Positions 44,450-52,947 of a stretch of DNA of 64,000 nucleotides are shown piece after piece. The notes below the pieces were generated by a model that did no database searches, was not told the origin of the DNA, and saw only the letters and a program-made list of their open reading frames with translations. The translations under genes and the position numbers were made by a program. This DNA is from JAKQDH01 sp029558835 (lineage in GTDB: Bacteria > Planctomycetota > Phycisphaerae > UBA1845), in NCBI GenBank assembly GCA_035356615.1, contig DAOQSN010000018.1:37058-101057 (forward strand), given 5' to 3'. Positions within the stretch are counted from its first letter, which is position 1. Every line of letters begins with the position of its first letter.

Positions 44450-45562
44450 TCAGACGTTCGCGGCGGCGCGGTACGCGGTGGCATACGCCTCGAACATCTG
44501 GTCGGCCGACCACTCGTCGGCGGCCGCCCGGGCGGCTTGCTGCCCCAGACGATTGGCCAGGTCCCGGTCGGCCAGCAGGCGATCGAGGGCGGCCGTCAAC
44601 GCTGAAGTGTCATCATATGGCACCAAGAGGCCGGTGCGCTCGGGCTCGATCAGATCACGGCAACCGGGCACGTCCGTCGCCACGATCGGGCAGCCGGCGG
44701 CCATCGCCTCCAGCAGCGCATTGGGCAGGCCCTCGGTACGCGACGGAAACGCGAAGACCTCGGCGGTCTTGAGCAACTCCGGTACATCGTCGCGCCTTCC
44801 CAGCAGGCGCACGCGTCCGCTCAGTTGCAGAGTACGGACGCTCGCCTCCAGTTCGCCGCGCAGGGGACCGTCACCGACGAGCAGTAGGTACGCGGCCGGC
44901 GTGCCGGCAATACGCGCAAAGGCCTCGAGCAGCAGGTGCAGCCCCTTCACCGGATCGAGACGGCCGACCCAGAGCACGATGCGGGCGTCGCCCGGCAGGC
45001 CCAGGGCCGTACGTTCGAGCGGGGCAGCGCCCCGGACGCGCGTCGGGTCAATCCCGCCGCGCACAAGACGCAGGTGTTCACGCGGGACGTGGGCGTGCGT
45101 CGCGAGGTGCTCGATCACGGAGGGGCTGTTGCCAATAATGAAGGCACATCGACGATAGGTCAGGCGGTCGATGAGCAGATGCCAGCGCCGTTCGACCTCG
45201 ACGGTCTGGATCTCGCAGATTACGCGTGCCGGCGGCAGGCCGGCGCGGCCGGCTGACCAGCGGGCCGCGATATTGGCGTGGAACAGAAAGGCGTGCACGA
45301 CGTCGGGCCGCCGGCGACGCAGGAGGCGCGTCAGCCGCGGCAGCACACGGGCATCCCAGCCGCCGCGACCGTGGCAACTCTCCACCTCAATGCCGGCTTT
45401 CACCAGCATCTCGGCGACCGGCCCCGGGCTGGCCAGGCAGACGACGGCCGGTCGGAAACCCCGCTCCCGTATGGCGCAGGCCAGACGGTACAGATGCAAC
45501 GGCACGCCGCCGATCTCAAGGTCGGTGATGACATAGACAATGTGGGTCGGGGGTTGCTGCAA
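44450..45562 (-). CDS. GT4 family glycosyltransferase
   Basis: A 370-residue GT-B enzyme that transfers a sugar from a nucleotide donor. The N-domain has D-L-E-I-G-G-V-P-L-H-L-Y. The C-domain has L-W-V-G-R-L-D-P-V-K-G-L near residue 198 and the donor-site E-x7-E motif in S-R-T-E-G-L-P-N-A-L-L-E-A-M-A-A-G. Such enzymes act on the cytoplasmic face in polysaccharide or glycolipid assembly. It stands alone: an inverted repeat separates it from the ABC permease upstream. Donor and acceptor cannot be told. Confidence 0.9.
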   Translation of the reverse strand: MQQPPTHIVYVITDLEIGGVPLHLYRLACAIRERGFRPAVVCLASPGPVAEMLVKAGIEVESCHGRGGWDARVLPRLTRLLRRRRPDVVHAFLFHANIAARWSAGRAGLPPARVICEIQTVEVERRWHLLIDRLTYRRCAFIIGNSPSVIEHLATHAHVPREHLRLVRGGIDPTRVRGAAPLERTALGLPGDARIVLWVGRLDPVKGLHLLLEAFARIAGTPAAYLLLVGDGPLRGELEASVRTLQLSGRVRLLGRRDDVPELLKTAEVFAFPSRTEGLPNALLEAMAAGCPIVATDVPGCRDLIEPERTGLLVPYDDTSALTAALDRLLADRDLANRLGQQAARAAADEWSADQMFEAYATAYRAAANV

Positions 45563-45589
45563 TCTGCATCTCGTACCGCGGACTGCCGG

Positions 45590-45674
45590 AATGCAGAAGG
45601 CAGAAGTCAGAATTCAGAAAGGGGGACCGGTGGCCGGCGACTCTTTCTGCATTCTGACTTCTGCCTTCTGCATT
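45590..45674. repeat. 32-bp inverted repeat of GCAGAA/TTCTGC steps
   Basis: The left arm (45590-45621) begins AATGCAGAAGGCAGAAGTCA and the right arm (45643-45674) is its inverse over 32 bases with one mismatch. The spacer is 21 bases. It would form a long stem in RNA, and the arms are themselves built of near 7-bp steps. A related structure lies between hscA and fdx at 62463-62543. It may also end transcription of the ABC operon. Confidence 0.85.
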
Positions 45675-45717
45675 GCGACCCCGCTGGTTGTCGGCTGCGC
45701 CGGCGGCTTCCTCCCGC

Positions 45718-46680
45718 TCAGTAGTCCCTGCGGGAAAACGTCCACATCGCGGCCGCCACCACCACCGCCTCGAACAACAGCGACGATCCAATCGAAGGCA
45801 GCGCCCGCTGCTCAAAGCGCTGACGGTCCACTTCGCCGGCTTTGTCAATCAACTCGCGGTCGGCCGGGGTCGGCACGCGAGTCTTGGGCATGACGTCGGC
45901 CGGCGCGGGAGCGCCGCTCCAGCGTCCCGCGAAGTACGTGATGTCCTGTGTCTTGGGGACCACCCAGCCGGCCACCCGCGCGACCGTGTAGAGCGTGCGG
46001 TTCTCCTTCCACTGCGGCATCAACTCGAAGACGTCGCCCAGTCCCTGGAGACCGACGAAGACGACCCACGCCCCCAGGCTCACCAGCACGGCCGCCAGCG
46101 TGCTGCGCGTGCGTACCGCCACCCAGGCGGACACACAGTACAGGTAGCTGAACAGCAGCACCATCAGCGGGATGACCAGCAGGTAGCCGGGCATCCACAT
46201 GCCCCAGCGGAAGCCGACCACCAGGAAGGTCAACCCGACAAACACCGTGGCCTGCACCAGCACAAAGGCCATGCTGCCCAGGTACTTGGCCAGAAACAGC
46301 AGCGGCCGACTGAGCGACTTGGACAACGCCAGGTCGATGGCGCCGCGTTCAAGGAAGCTCGGGAAGAAGCTGCCCGTGGCAATCAGGGCCAGCAGAATCC
46401 CGATGCCGCCCAGCACATGGTCCATGACGAGGTAGACCACGCCCCCGATGATCGTCTCCCGGGGGATGACGGTCCCCGGTGCGGCTTCCGACAAACGCAC
46501 GCGGTACGCCCCGAAGAACACGTTCAGTTCCTCGATGCTCCCGTCGGCAGTGCCCTCAAAGGAGACGCAGAACATGGCGGCCGCCACCAGGATCGAAATG
46601 CACAGCATGACCCAGAAGATCTTGCGATCCAGGGCTTCGCGGAAACTGTCAGCGATCAGTGCCCAGAACGGCATCATCAT
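45718..46680 (-). CDS. ABC-2 type exporter permease
   Basis: A 320-residue inner-membrane protein with six helices. After the N-terminal helix comes a loop of about 50 residues (F-E-G-T-A-D-G-S-I-E-E), then five helices, including F-F-P-S-F-L-E-R-G-A-I-D-L-A-L-S-K-S at the position where ABC-2 permeases of this group contact the ATPase. It forms an exporter with the ATPase encoded just upstream (miaA-ATPase-permease, all minus). A repeat block of about 245 bases lies between the two. Substrate unknown. Confidence 0.85.
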   Translation of the reverse strand: MMMPFWALIADSFREALDRKIFWVMLCISILVAAAMFCVSFEGTADGSIEELNVFFGAYRVRLSEAAPGTVIPRETIIGGVVYLVMDHVLGGIGILLALIATGSFFPSFLERGAIDLALSKSLSRPLLFLAKYLGSMAFVLVQATVFVGLTFLVVGFRWGMWMPGYLLVIPLMVLLFSYLYCVSAWVAVRTRSTLAAVLVSLGAWVVFVGLQGLGDVFELMPQWKENRTLYTVARVAGWVVPKTQDITYFAGRWSGAPAPADVMPKTRVPTPADRELIDKAGEVDRQRFEQRALPSIGSSLLFEAVVVAAAMWTFSRRDY

Positions 46681-46739
46681 CAGTATCCCGCAGCACGCGG
46701 ACTTTCGAGCACACCCCGAACCGGCAGAGGTCGCAGCGC

Positions 46740-46860
46740 AGGTGCGATACCACCGGCGTCTCGCCCGCCCTCCGGGCGGGGCGAGAGAGAGTAAGAGGCC
46801 GGGCCGTCTCCCAGGGACTCAAAGTCCCTGGCAACCACCGTACGCCCTCCGGGTGCAGAG
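46740..46860. repeat. second copy of the CCAGGGACT hairpin block
   Basis: Same order as at 2113-2223: GCCCTCCGGGC, purine run GAGAGAGAGTAAG, hairpin with arms CCAGGGACT and AGTCCCTGG, CAACCACCG, then CGCCCTCCGGG. It lies inside the ATPase-permease operon, between the two genes. Confidence 0.8.
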
Positions 46861-46926
46861 TGGCTGCGCCCGCAGCTCTGAGTGCCCCATGCTCTGCTGA
46901 CTCACCCAGCGCCTGCGGCCCGCCGC

Positions 46927-47856
46927 CTAGGGGCCGGGTGACGCCGCCCGTCCCTGCGCTCCCAGAGTCTCCACGAGCACGTCCTCCAGGCTGAAGCGGT
47001 GCGGCTGGACCGACTCAATCGTGATCCCCCGCTCGCGGAGCAGGTCGATCACGCGGTTTACGCGCTCCATGTCTCCCCCGGGCAGGCTCAGGTGCCCACC
47101 CTCGATGCTCACGCCGAGGGCCTGGAGCTGCGCCTGCAAGGCGGTGACGCTCCCGCTGAACGCGATCCGATACTCGACCGTGTGCTCCGTCAGCTCGGAA
47201 AGCGTCCCTTGTCGCGCGACCAGCCCGTCGATGAGGATGGCCACCCGGTCGCACACCATCTCCAGCTCGCTCAGCAGATGGGAGTTGAGAAAGACGGTGG
47301 TGCCGCGGTGCTTCAGCTCGAGCAGGAGTTCGCGGGTTTCGCGTCGCGCCAGGGGGTCCAGGCCGTCGGTCGGCTCATCAAGCACGACCAACTCCGGATC
47401 GTTCAACAGGGCCTGGGCGATGCCCAGTCGTTGCAGCATGCCCTTGGAGTACTTGTCGATACGGGCATCGGCCCAGCGGGTCATGCCCACGCGCTCCAGC
47501 AGCGATTCCGCGTTTGCCTCCCGCCGGGTGCGCGGCACCTTAACCAGTGCTCCGTAGTAGTGCAGCAGTTGCATGCCGGTGAGGTAACCCGGAAAGCGGT
47601 GTCCCTCCGGCAGATACCCGATGCGCTGCAGCTTACGCCGGTTGCCCAACGGCCGGCCGAGGATCGTGCCGAAGGCGTGGTCCGGGCGGACGACGGTCAT
47701 CATGATCTTGACCAGCGTGCTCTTGCCGGCCCCGTTAGGTCCCAGCAGGCCGAAGATCTCCCCGCGTCCCACCTGGATGTTGACCCCGCGCAGGGCCTGG
47801 ACCTTCCGATCGTACGTCTTGCGCACGTCGATCAGGTCCACCGCCCAGTTGGTCAT
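46927..47856 (-). CDS. ABC transporter ATPase
   Basis: A 309-residue ATP-binding subunit of an ABC-2 exporter. Walker A G-P-N-G-A-G-K-S-T near residue 42, Walker B L-V-V-L-D-E-P-T-D-G-L-D-P, and H-loop N-S-H-L-L. The signature is Y-S-K-G-M-L-Q-R-L, as in this exporter group rather than L-S-G-G-Q. The C-terminal 90 residues form an extra regulatory domain. I use ATG 47856, whose ATGA overlaps the miaA stop; ATG 47874 is six codons upstream. The partner permease is the next gene. Confidence 0.92.
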   Translation of the reverse strand: MTNWAVDLIDVRKTYDRKVQALRGVNIQVGRGEIFGLLGPNGAGKSTLVKIMMTVVRPDHAFGTILGRPLGNRRKLQRIGYLPEGHRFPGYLTGMQLLHYYGALVKVPRTRREANAESLLERVGMTRWADARIDKYSKGMLQRLGIAQALLNDPELVVLDEPTDGLDPLARRETRELLLELKHRGTTVFLNSHLLSELEMVCDRVAILIDGLVARQGTLSELTEHTVEYRIAFSGSVTALQAQLQALGVSIEGGHLSLPGGDMERVNRVIDLLRERGITIESVQPHRFSLEDVLVETLGAQGRAASPGP

Positions 47857-48815
47857 CTCGGTGATGGCGACCATACGCTGCCGTATCGCGCGACGAGCTG
47901 CTCCGCGAGCAACTCCGGATCATCCTCCAGCTTCAGCTCGATCCACTCCGCCAGGGTGAAGCGCTTGAACCACGTCCGCTGGGCCTTGGCCAGGTGGCGG
48001 GTGTTGATTTTGATGTTTTCGACGGCTTCCGCAAGGGACGCCCGACCTTCCAGGTGCTCGATGATCTCCGCGTAGCCCAAGGCCTTGCCGGCCGTCCTAC
48101 TCAGGGGCACCGGCTCGCGGAGCAGGGCGGCCACTTCTTCGACGAACCCCGCCTCGAACATCCGTTGCACCCGCTGGTTTGTGCGCTGGTTCTGATCCGC
48201 CCGCTCGCGTTGGAGGCCGATGAACAGGCACTCATACCGACGGTGCTCCCGGTCCCATTGGGTCTGCAAAGCGCTGATAGGTTGGCCGGTCAGCTCGAAG
48301 ACCTCCAGGGCCCGGACGATTCGACGCAGATCGTTGGGATGGATGCGCTGGGCGGCGGCCGGATCGACCCGCCGCAGCCGCTCGTGCAAGGGCCCTGTCC
48401 CTGCCTCGGTCGCCTCCGCCCGCAGCCGGGTACGAATCGCGCCATCGGCCGAGGGCCCTTCGAACAGCCCCTCGCTCACCGCCTTGATGTACATCGGCGT
48501 CCCACCGACGACGAAAATCGGCCGGCGACGGGCGTGGACGGAGGCAATGGCGGCGTCGGCGAGCTCCACGTACTGGGCCACGGAGAAATCAACGGACGGT
48601 TCCACCACGTCAATGAGGTGGTGGGGAATCTCCGCTCGGACGCCCGGCGGCGGCTTGGCCGTGCCGATGTCCATCCGGCGGTAGACCTTCATGGAGTCGG
48701 CCGAGATGATCTCGCCGCCCGTCCGCCGAGCGAGCGCTCGCCCGAACTGCCCCTTGCCGGAGCCGGTGCACCCGATGACGAAGGTTAGTAGCGGTCGGGA
48801 AGCGGCGAGGCCCAT
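47853..48815 (-). CDS. miaA: tRNA dimethylallyltransferase MiaA
   Basis: Transfers a dimethylallyl group to N6 of A37 in tRNAs reading codons beginning with U. 320 residues. Family motifs: S-A-D-S-M-K-V-Y-R-R-M-D-I-G-T-A-K-P near 39, V-V-G-G-T-P-M-Y-I-K-A, R-R-I-V-R-A-L-E-V and K-A-L-G-Y-A-E-I. The P-loop reads G-C-T-G-S-G-K-G, so the Ser/Thr that normally follows the Lys is Gly here. No MiaB-like gene is in the window. It ends in an ATGA overlap with the ABC ATPase gene. Confidence 0.93.
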   Translation of the reverse strand: MGLAASRPLLTFVIGCTGSGKGQFGRALARRTGGEIISADSMKVYRRMDIGTAKPPPGVRAEIPHHLIDVVEPSVDFSVAQYVELADAAIASVHARRRPIFVVGGTPMYIKAVSEGLFEGPSADGAIRTRLRAEATEAGTGPLHERLRRVDPAAAQRIHPNDLRRIVRALEVFELTGQPISALQTQWDREHRRYECLFIGLQRERADQNQRTNQRVQRMFEAGFVEEVAALLREPVPLSRTAGKALGYAEIIEHLEGRASLAEAVENIKINTRHLAKAQRTWFKRFTLAEWIELKLEDDPELLAEQLVARYGSVWSPSPR

Positions 48816-48865
48816 GGACAGTCGGCAGCCAATGACAGAAGCGCAACCATCTGTCCGCTATAAGG

Positions 48866-49129
48866 TTATCCGCACACCACGCGCGTCACCTCGGGAACCC
48901 TGGCCCGCAGGTTGCGCTCCACGCCGTAGGTTAGAGTAAGCTGGGCGGAGGGGCAGCCCATGCAGGCCCCGCGGAGGCGCACGCGGACGACGCCGTCGTC
49001 AGCCACGTCCAGCAACTCGATGTCGCCCCCGTCGCCCTGGAGCATGGGCCGAATCTCGTCGATCACGGCTGCCACCCGCTCCCGCAGGGAAGACGGTGCC
49101 GGGCTGCCGGGCTTGGCCGGGTTGGTCAT
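48866..49129 (-). CDS. NifU-like C-terminal (Nfu) iron-sulphur scaffold
   Basis: An 87-residue Nfu-domain protein that carries a [4Fe-4S] cluster between two monomers and hands it to target enzymes. Motifs: L-Q-G-D-G-G-D-I-E-L-L-D-V, and the cluster-binding C-M-G-C-P (C-x2-C) in R-G-A-C-M-G-C-P-S-A. ATG 49129 with GGGAG seven bases upstream fixes the start. It lies 50 bases upstream of miaA on the same strand, so they may be co-transcribed. It could work downstream of the ISC operon at 57-63 kb. Confidence 0.9.
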   Translation of the reverse strand: MTNPAKPGSPAPSSLRERVAAVIDEIRPMLQGDGGDIELLDVADDGVVRVRLRGACMGCPSAQLTLTYGVERNLRARVPEVTRVVCG

Positions 49130-49331
49130 GGCAGAACTCCCTATCTCGGGTGCCGCATCGCAGCGGTGTCGTCTGCTCGAACGTCTCCAGACCGCACTGC
49201 GCAGTGTAACGGGCCCTGGCGGCTTCGACAACCGGCGCCGCCCTGGGAGCCCGCCTCCAGGCCGGATGCGGGGGCATACCTGCTCCTTGCCGCCGCTGCC
49301 GGTCCAGATGGGGTCGCTGGGGGGAGGTTCT

Positions 49332-49379
49332 CGGACGGTCCGTCCGAACTTGACATCTGCGGGTCAATGGGACTAGCTT
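49332..49379 (+). promoter_or_regulatory. candidate promoter with upstream palindrome
   Basis: A perfect TTGACA at 49350-49355 and TAGCTT at 49374-49379 are separated by 18 bases. A palindrome with 7-bp arms CGGACGG and CCGTCCG (49332-49346) sits directly upstream of the -35. It would drive the gene at 49585 with a leader of about 200 bases. The remaining DNA in 49130-49584 shows no gene. Confidence 0.35.
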
Positions 49380-49584
49380 CTGCCATGATCTCGGAATTCC
49401 CGGCGGTGGTGCGGTGCCGTGACCGGCGCGGGTCCGCGCGGGGGGGGGCGGCGCGCTAGGGACCTGCGTATCTGGTCCCGGGCGGGACACACTCCGCGAG
49501 GTGTCCAGTTGTGAGAAGGCGGTGCGCCAGCCCGGCGCCACAGGCGCAAACACTTATCTGGATTAAGGTTAAGGAAAGACCGGC

Positions 49585-50703
49585 ATGCACGGAAACCGCG
49601 CGCTTCCTTGGTTTGCCTGCGGCATGATGGTGGTGGGCTTGTGTGTGCAGGGTGTGTCGGCCCAGCAGCGCACGGCGGAAGACGAGGCGGTCGACGCGCT
49701 TCGCTCACAGACGTCCATCAGCGGCCTCGATGAGGGGCGCATTCGGGCCTGGGTGCAGTTGCAGGCCAACAACTTTGCCGCCTCGAAGGACCCGGCCCCT
49801 GTCCGGTTCAAAGCACTGCGGGAAGTGTTCCAGAAGCAGCGCGTCGATCCGAAGAACAGCCCGGCCTTCATCGACGCGCTGGCGGCGCAGACGGCCGCCG
49901 TTGCCCAGGCCGACGTCGTGAAGCCCGATGCCGATCCGGTCGTGGCCCGAGGGCTCATGCGGGTTCTGCTGGACCTGAACCGGATTCCGGCGGTGCCCGG
50001 CTTCGTGGCCGGGCTGCAATCGACGGACGCGGCCGCCCGGGTCCTGGCCGCGAAGGGGCTCTTGCAGCACTTCAGTCGAATCCCCGAGAACCGGAGCCTG
50101 CTGCAGAGCGTGATCGAGGGGCTGCGTGCCGCCGGGCTGCGCGAGGGCAATGCTCTCGTGCTGAAGGAGATTTACCGGGCCTTGGCTTACGAGGGGCAGG
50201 TCGATGCCGTTTTCGATGTGTACATGAGCCTTCTCGATCGGCGGCTGGAACTGCGTCGCGGCCCGCTGGGCGTCTGCGACGGGGCGGAGATACCGGCTGC
50301 GGAGTTTCTCCGTCGGGTGGCCGGCACGCTGAACGCGGACCGCCAGCGGGAGGTGGTTCGGCGCGTGGCGGTTCTGCTGCGGTGTGAGGTCCAGCGGTAC
50401 ACGGCGCCCCAACTGAACTTCGCGGAGCAGGACAGCCTCGAACGGCTGATCACCGTTTATGAGGAGTTGCTGGAGGTCTTTGTCCGCCAGCCGGGCACCT
50501 TGCGGACGCAGCTCGAGAGTGGTGTGCGGGAGCGCTTGACCGCGCCGGCGGAGAGTGCCGCGGACCCGAAGAAGACGGAGCAGCGTGAGGCCGCCCGTAC
50601 CGCGTTTCTGCTCGAACTCTACAAGTGGATCGGCAACCCCACCACGAAGGAGCCGGGGCTGCTGAACCAGTCACCCTGGTCAGTCGAGATCGGGGCGCCG
50701 TAA
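49585..50703 (+). CDS. secreted helical-repeat hypothetical protein
   Basis: A 372-residue protein with a signal peptide (M-H-G-N-R-A-L-P-W-F then G-M-M-V-V-G-L-C-V-Q-G-V-S-A, cleavage after A-Q/S-A near residue 26). The mature part is alpha-helical with HEAT/ARM-like pairs of helices (A-A-R-V-L-A-A-K-G-L-L-Q-H-F, A-L-V-L-K-E-I-Y-R-A-L-A). Two Cys residues are in the mature part. RBS AAGGAAAG lies about 8 bases before ATG 49585. No known family. Probably periplasmic. Confidence 0.65.
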   Translation: MHGNRALPWFACGMMVVGLCVQGVSAQQRTAEDEAVDALRSQTSISGLDEGRIRAWVQLQANNFAASKDPAPVRFKALREVFQKQRVDPKNSPAFIDALAAQTAAVAQADVVKPDADPVVARGLMRVLLDLNRIPAVPGFVAGLQSTDAAARVLAAKGLLQHFSRIPENRSLLQSVIEGLRAAGLREGNALVLKEIYRALAYEGQVDAVFDVYMSLLDRRLELRRGPLGVCDGAEIPAAEFLRRVAGTLNADRQREVVRRVAVLLRCEVQRYTAPQLNFAEQDSLERLITVYEELLEVFVRQPGTLRTQLESGVRERLTAPAESAADPKKTEQREAARTAFLLELYKWIGNPTTKEPGLLNQSPWSVEIGAP

Positions 50704-50734
50704 AGGAAAGAAGGGGACATCACTGATTTCGGAG

Positions 50735-50772
50735 GGGTGGCCCAGGTCCTGTGGACCTGGGGGACCGATGAA
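50735..50772. repeat. CCCAGGTCC hairpin repeat, intact copy
   Basis: GGTGGCCCAGGTCCTGTGGA followed by CCTGGGGGACCGATGAA. The arms CCCAGGTCC and GGACCTGGG are perfect with a 3-base loop. It is the intact form of the repeat interrupted at 62557-62735; a third copy is at 55371-55403. Confidence 0.8.
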
Positions 50773-50865
50773 GGCCGCACAGGCACTCCGAACGCTTCGG
50801 CACTTCTGTCCGCCGGTTGTTACACTCTTCACCCGCCGCGCAGTCCTCGCGAAGCGACGCCTCGG

Positions 50866-50905
50866 GCGCTGTCTGCGTCGGCCGCAGCGGGCTGACGCTA
50901 CCTGT
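50866..50905. repeat. GTAGCGTCGGCC-type hairpin repeat
   Basis: TCTGCGTCGGCCGCAGCGGG and CTGACGCTACC form arms GCGTC/GACGC with inner GGCC. The same family as 63856-63892, in inverse orientation. It lies upstream of the peptide-binding protein gene. Confidence 0.6.
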
Positions 50906-51003
50906 TCAGCGGGCTCCCGGTCGCGACGGTCGTCGCGGGGGGGACGGTGCCCCCACGGGTGCGGCTTGCTTCGCCGGGCAAAGCAGCCTATTGATTCCTG
51001 TCG

Positions 51004-52947
51004 ATGATCCGCGTGCTGTTGTTGGGCTGCCTGCTCCTGATCGGCCTGGCCGGGGCCTGGTATGGGTCGCGCGCGTCCGAGCCGCCGGCTGACTTCCGCT
51101 ATGTGAACCCGTCCGACCTGCACACGCTTGATCCAGCCCGGATGAGCTGGACGCCGGACCTGCGAGTGGCGCTCAACGTGTGGGAGGGATTGACGTCCTA
51201 CGACCCACAAACGACGGCGCCGGTGGAAGGGACCGCGCTGTGGCCGCCGACGTGCTCGCCGGATCGGCGCGTTTACACCTTTGCGCTCCGGCCGGATGCG
51301 CGCTGGTCCAACGGGGATCCGGTGACCGCGGCCGACTTCATCCGCGGCTGGCGGCGGGCGGTGGAGCCGGGCACGGCCGCCGATTACGCGTTTCTCATCA
51401 CGGACTACGTCGCAGGCGCGAAGGAATACGGGCGTTGGCGGCTGGAGGGCGTCGGCGTGCTGACGGCACTGAGCCGCCTGAGCGACGGCTGGCGTATCAC
51501 GCCCGAGCAGGCGCAGGCGCTGGTACGACACCCAATCTGGCGTGACGTTCAGGCCGCGGGCGGCCCCGCGAGCCTTCCCCCCCCTGCCGCAGACGACAAG
51601 CCCGCGTGGGACGCATTCCTGGACCGGTTGACTCGCGGCGCGGTGGATTGGCGCGGCTTCCACGATGCGGCGTTCGAGGCGCACGTTGCCGAGATGGATG
51701 AGCGCTTCGCGTCGGTCGGACTGCGGGCGGTTGACGAGCGGACGCTGGAGGTGCGACTGGCCCGGCCATGTCCGTACTTCCTCGACCTGACCGCTTTTCC
51801 GACGCTGATGCCGATCCACGCGAGTATCGAGCTGCTGCGGGAGTGCTACCGCGGCGCGCCGCTGACGGCCGAGGGGCTCGTCGCCTACGACCCGCAATGG
51901 ACGAAGCCCGACTACCGGCGGAACGGCTACGGCGGGCTGGTGAGCAACGGGGCGTATGGCGTTGCGGATTGGCGGTTCAAGCGCCGATTGCGCCTGGCCG
52001 CGAATCCGTACTACCATGACCGCGAGACCGTCGCGTGTCAGACCGTGGACATGCTGGTGTATCCCGACGTCAGCACGTCGCTGCTGGCTTACGAGACGGG
52101 GGAAGTGGACTTTCTGCCGGCCATGGAAGTACCGTTCGATCATGAGATCGCCCGGCTGGCGGAGTCGGGTGAGCGGCCTGATTTTCATCTCTGCGTCACG
52201 CTGGCGACGTACTTCTTCAACTTCAACTGCGCCTCGGAAGAGGTGGAGGGTCGGCCCAATCCGTTGCGGGACGCCCGCGTGCGGCGAGCGTTGAGTCTGG
52301 CGACGGACCGCGAGGCGTTGGTGAAGCGTGTGCTGCAACGTGGGGACCGGCCGGCGCATTCGCTCGTGCCGCCGGACGCGATACCGGGCTACCAACCGCC
52401 GGCGGGCCTGCGTCCTGACCCGGAGGCGGCGCGGCGGCTGCTGGTCGAGGCCGGTTACGCGCCAGGCAGCGAGGTGCCGCCGCTGGAGATACTGTACACA
52501 CCCAGCGATGAACGCGTGTGCCAGGCGCTGGCACGGATGTGGGAGGAGGAGCTGGGCATTCGCGTCGAACTGCGCTGCAAGGAGACCAAGACGTTCGCGG
52601 AGGACAGGGCCGCGCAGCGCTACCTGATCGCACGGGCGAACTGGTACGCGGACTACAACGACCCGACGACGTTTCTGGACTGCCTGCTTACCGGCAACGG
52701 CAACAACGACAGCGGGTACGCGAATCCCGCGTACGATGCGCTGCTGGCTGAGGCCGCGGAGGCTGCCGATGCCGCGGTGCGGGCGGAGCTGCTGCAGCAG
52801 GCGGAGGCGCTGATTGTCGAGCAGGACTGCCCGATCCTGCCGATCCTGCACTACGCCACACCGATCGCCATCAAGCCCAACGTGCACGGGCTGTATCCGA
52901 ACGCACGGCTGGTGTTTCCGTTCCGTTACGTGAGGGTTGAACGGTGA
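51004..52947 (+). CDS. oligopeptide ABC transporter substrate-binding protein (OppA-like)
   Basis: A 647-residue periplasmic-type binding protein of the SBP_bac_5 family. An N-terminal hydrophobic segment (residues 4-22) exports it; Cys9 may be a lipid site but lies early. The fold is marked by T-L-D-P-A-R at 41, the family segment W-S-N-G-D-P-V-T-A-A-D-F near 100, and A-T-D-R-E-A-L-V-K-R-V near 434. Compared with E. coli OppA it has about 100 extra residues in the first lobe (about 140-240). It captures peptides for the permease encoded downstream. Its stop overlaps the GTG at 52944. No clear ribosome-binding site precedes ATG 51004. Confidence 0.9.
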   Translation: MIRVLLLGCLLLIGLAGAWYGSRASEPPADFRYVNPSDLHTLDPARMSWTPDLRVALNVWEGLTSYDPQTTAPVEGTALWPPTCSPDRRVYTFALRPDARWSNGDPVTAADFIRGWRRAVEPGTAADYAFLITDYVAGAKEYGRWRLEGVGVLTALSRLSDGWRITPEQAQALVRHPIWRDVQAAGGPASLPPPAADDKPAWDAFLDRLTRGAVDWRGFHDAAFEAHVAEMDERFASVGLRAVDERTLEVRLARPCPYFLDLTAFPTLMPIHASIELLRECYRGAPLTAEGLVAYDPQWTKPDYRRNGYGGLVSNGAYGVADWRFKRRLRLAANPYYHDRETVACQTVDMLVYPDVSTSLLAYETGEVDFLPAMEVPFDHEIARLAESGERPDFHLCVTLATYFFNFNCASEEVEGRPNPLRDARVRRALSLATDREALVKRVLQRGDRPAHSLVPPDAIPGYQPPAGLRPDPEAARRLLVEAGYAPGSEVPPLEILYTPSDERVCQALARMWEEELGIRVELRCKETKTFAEDRAAQRYLIARANWYADYNDPTTFLDCLLTGNGNNDSGYANPAYDALLAEAAEAADAAVRAELLQQAEALIVEQDCPILPILHYATPIAIKPNVHGLYPNARLVFPFRYVRVER

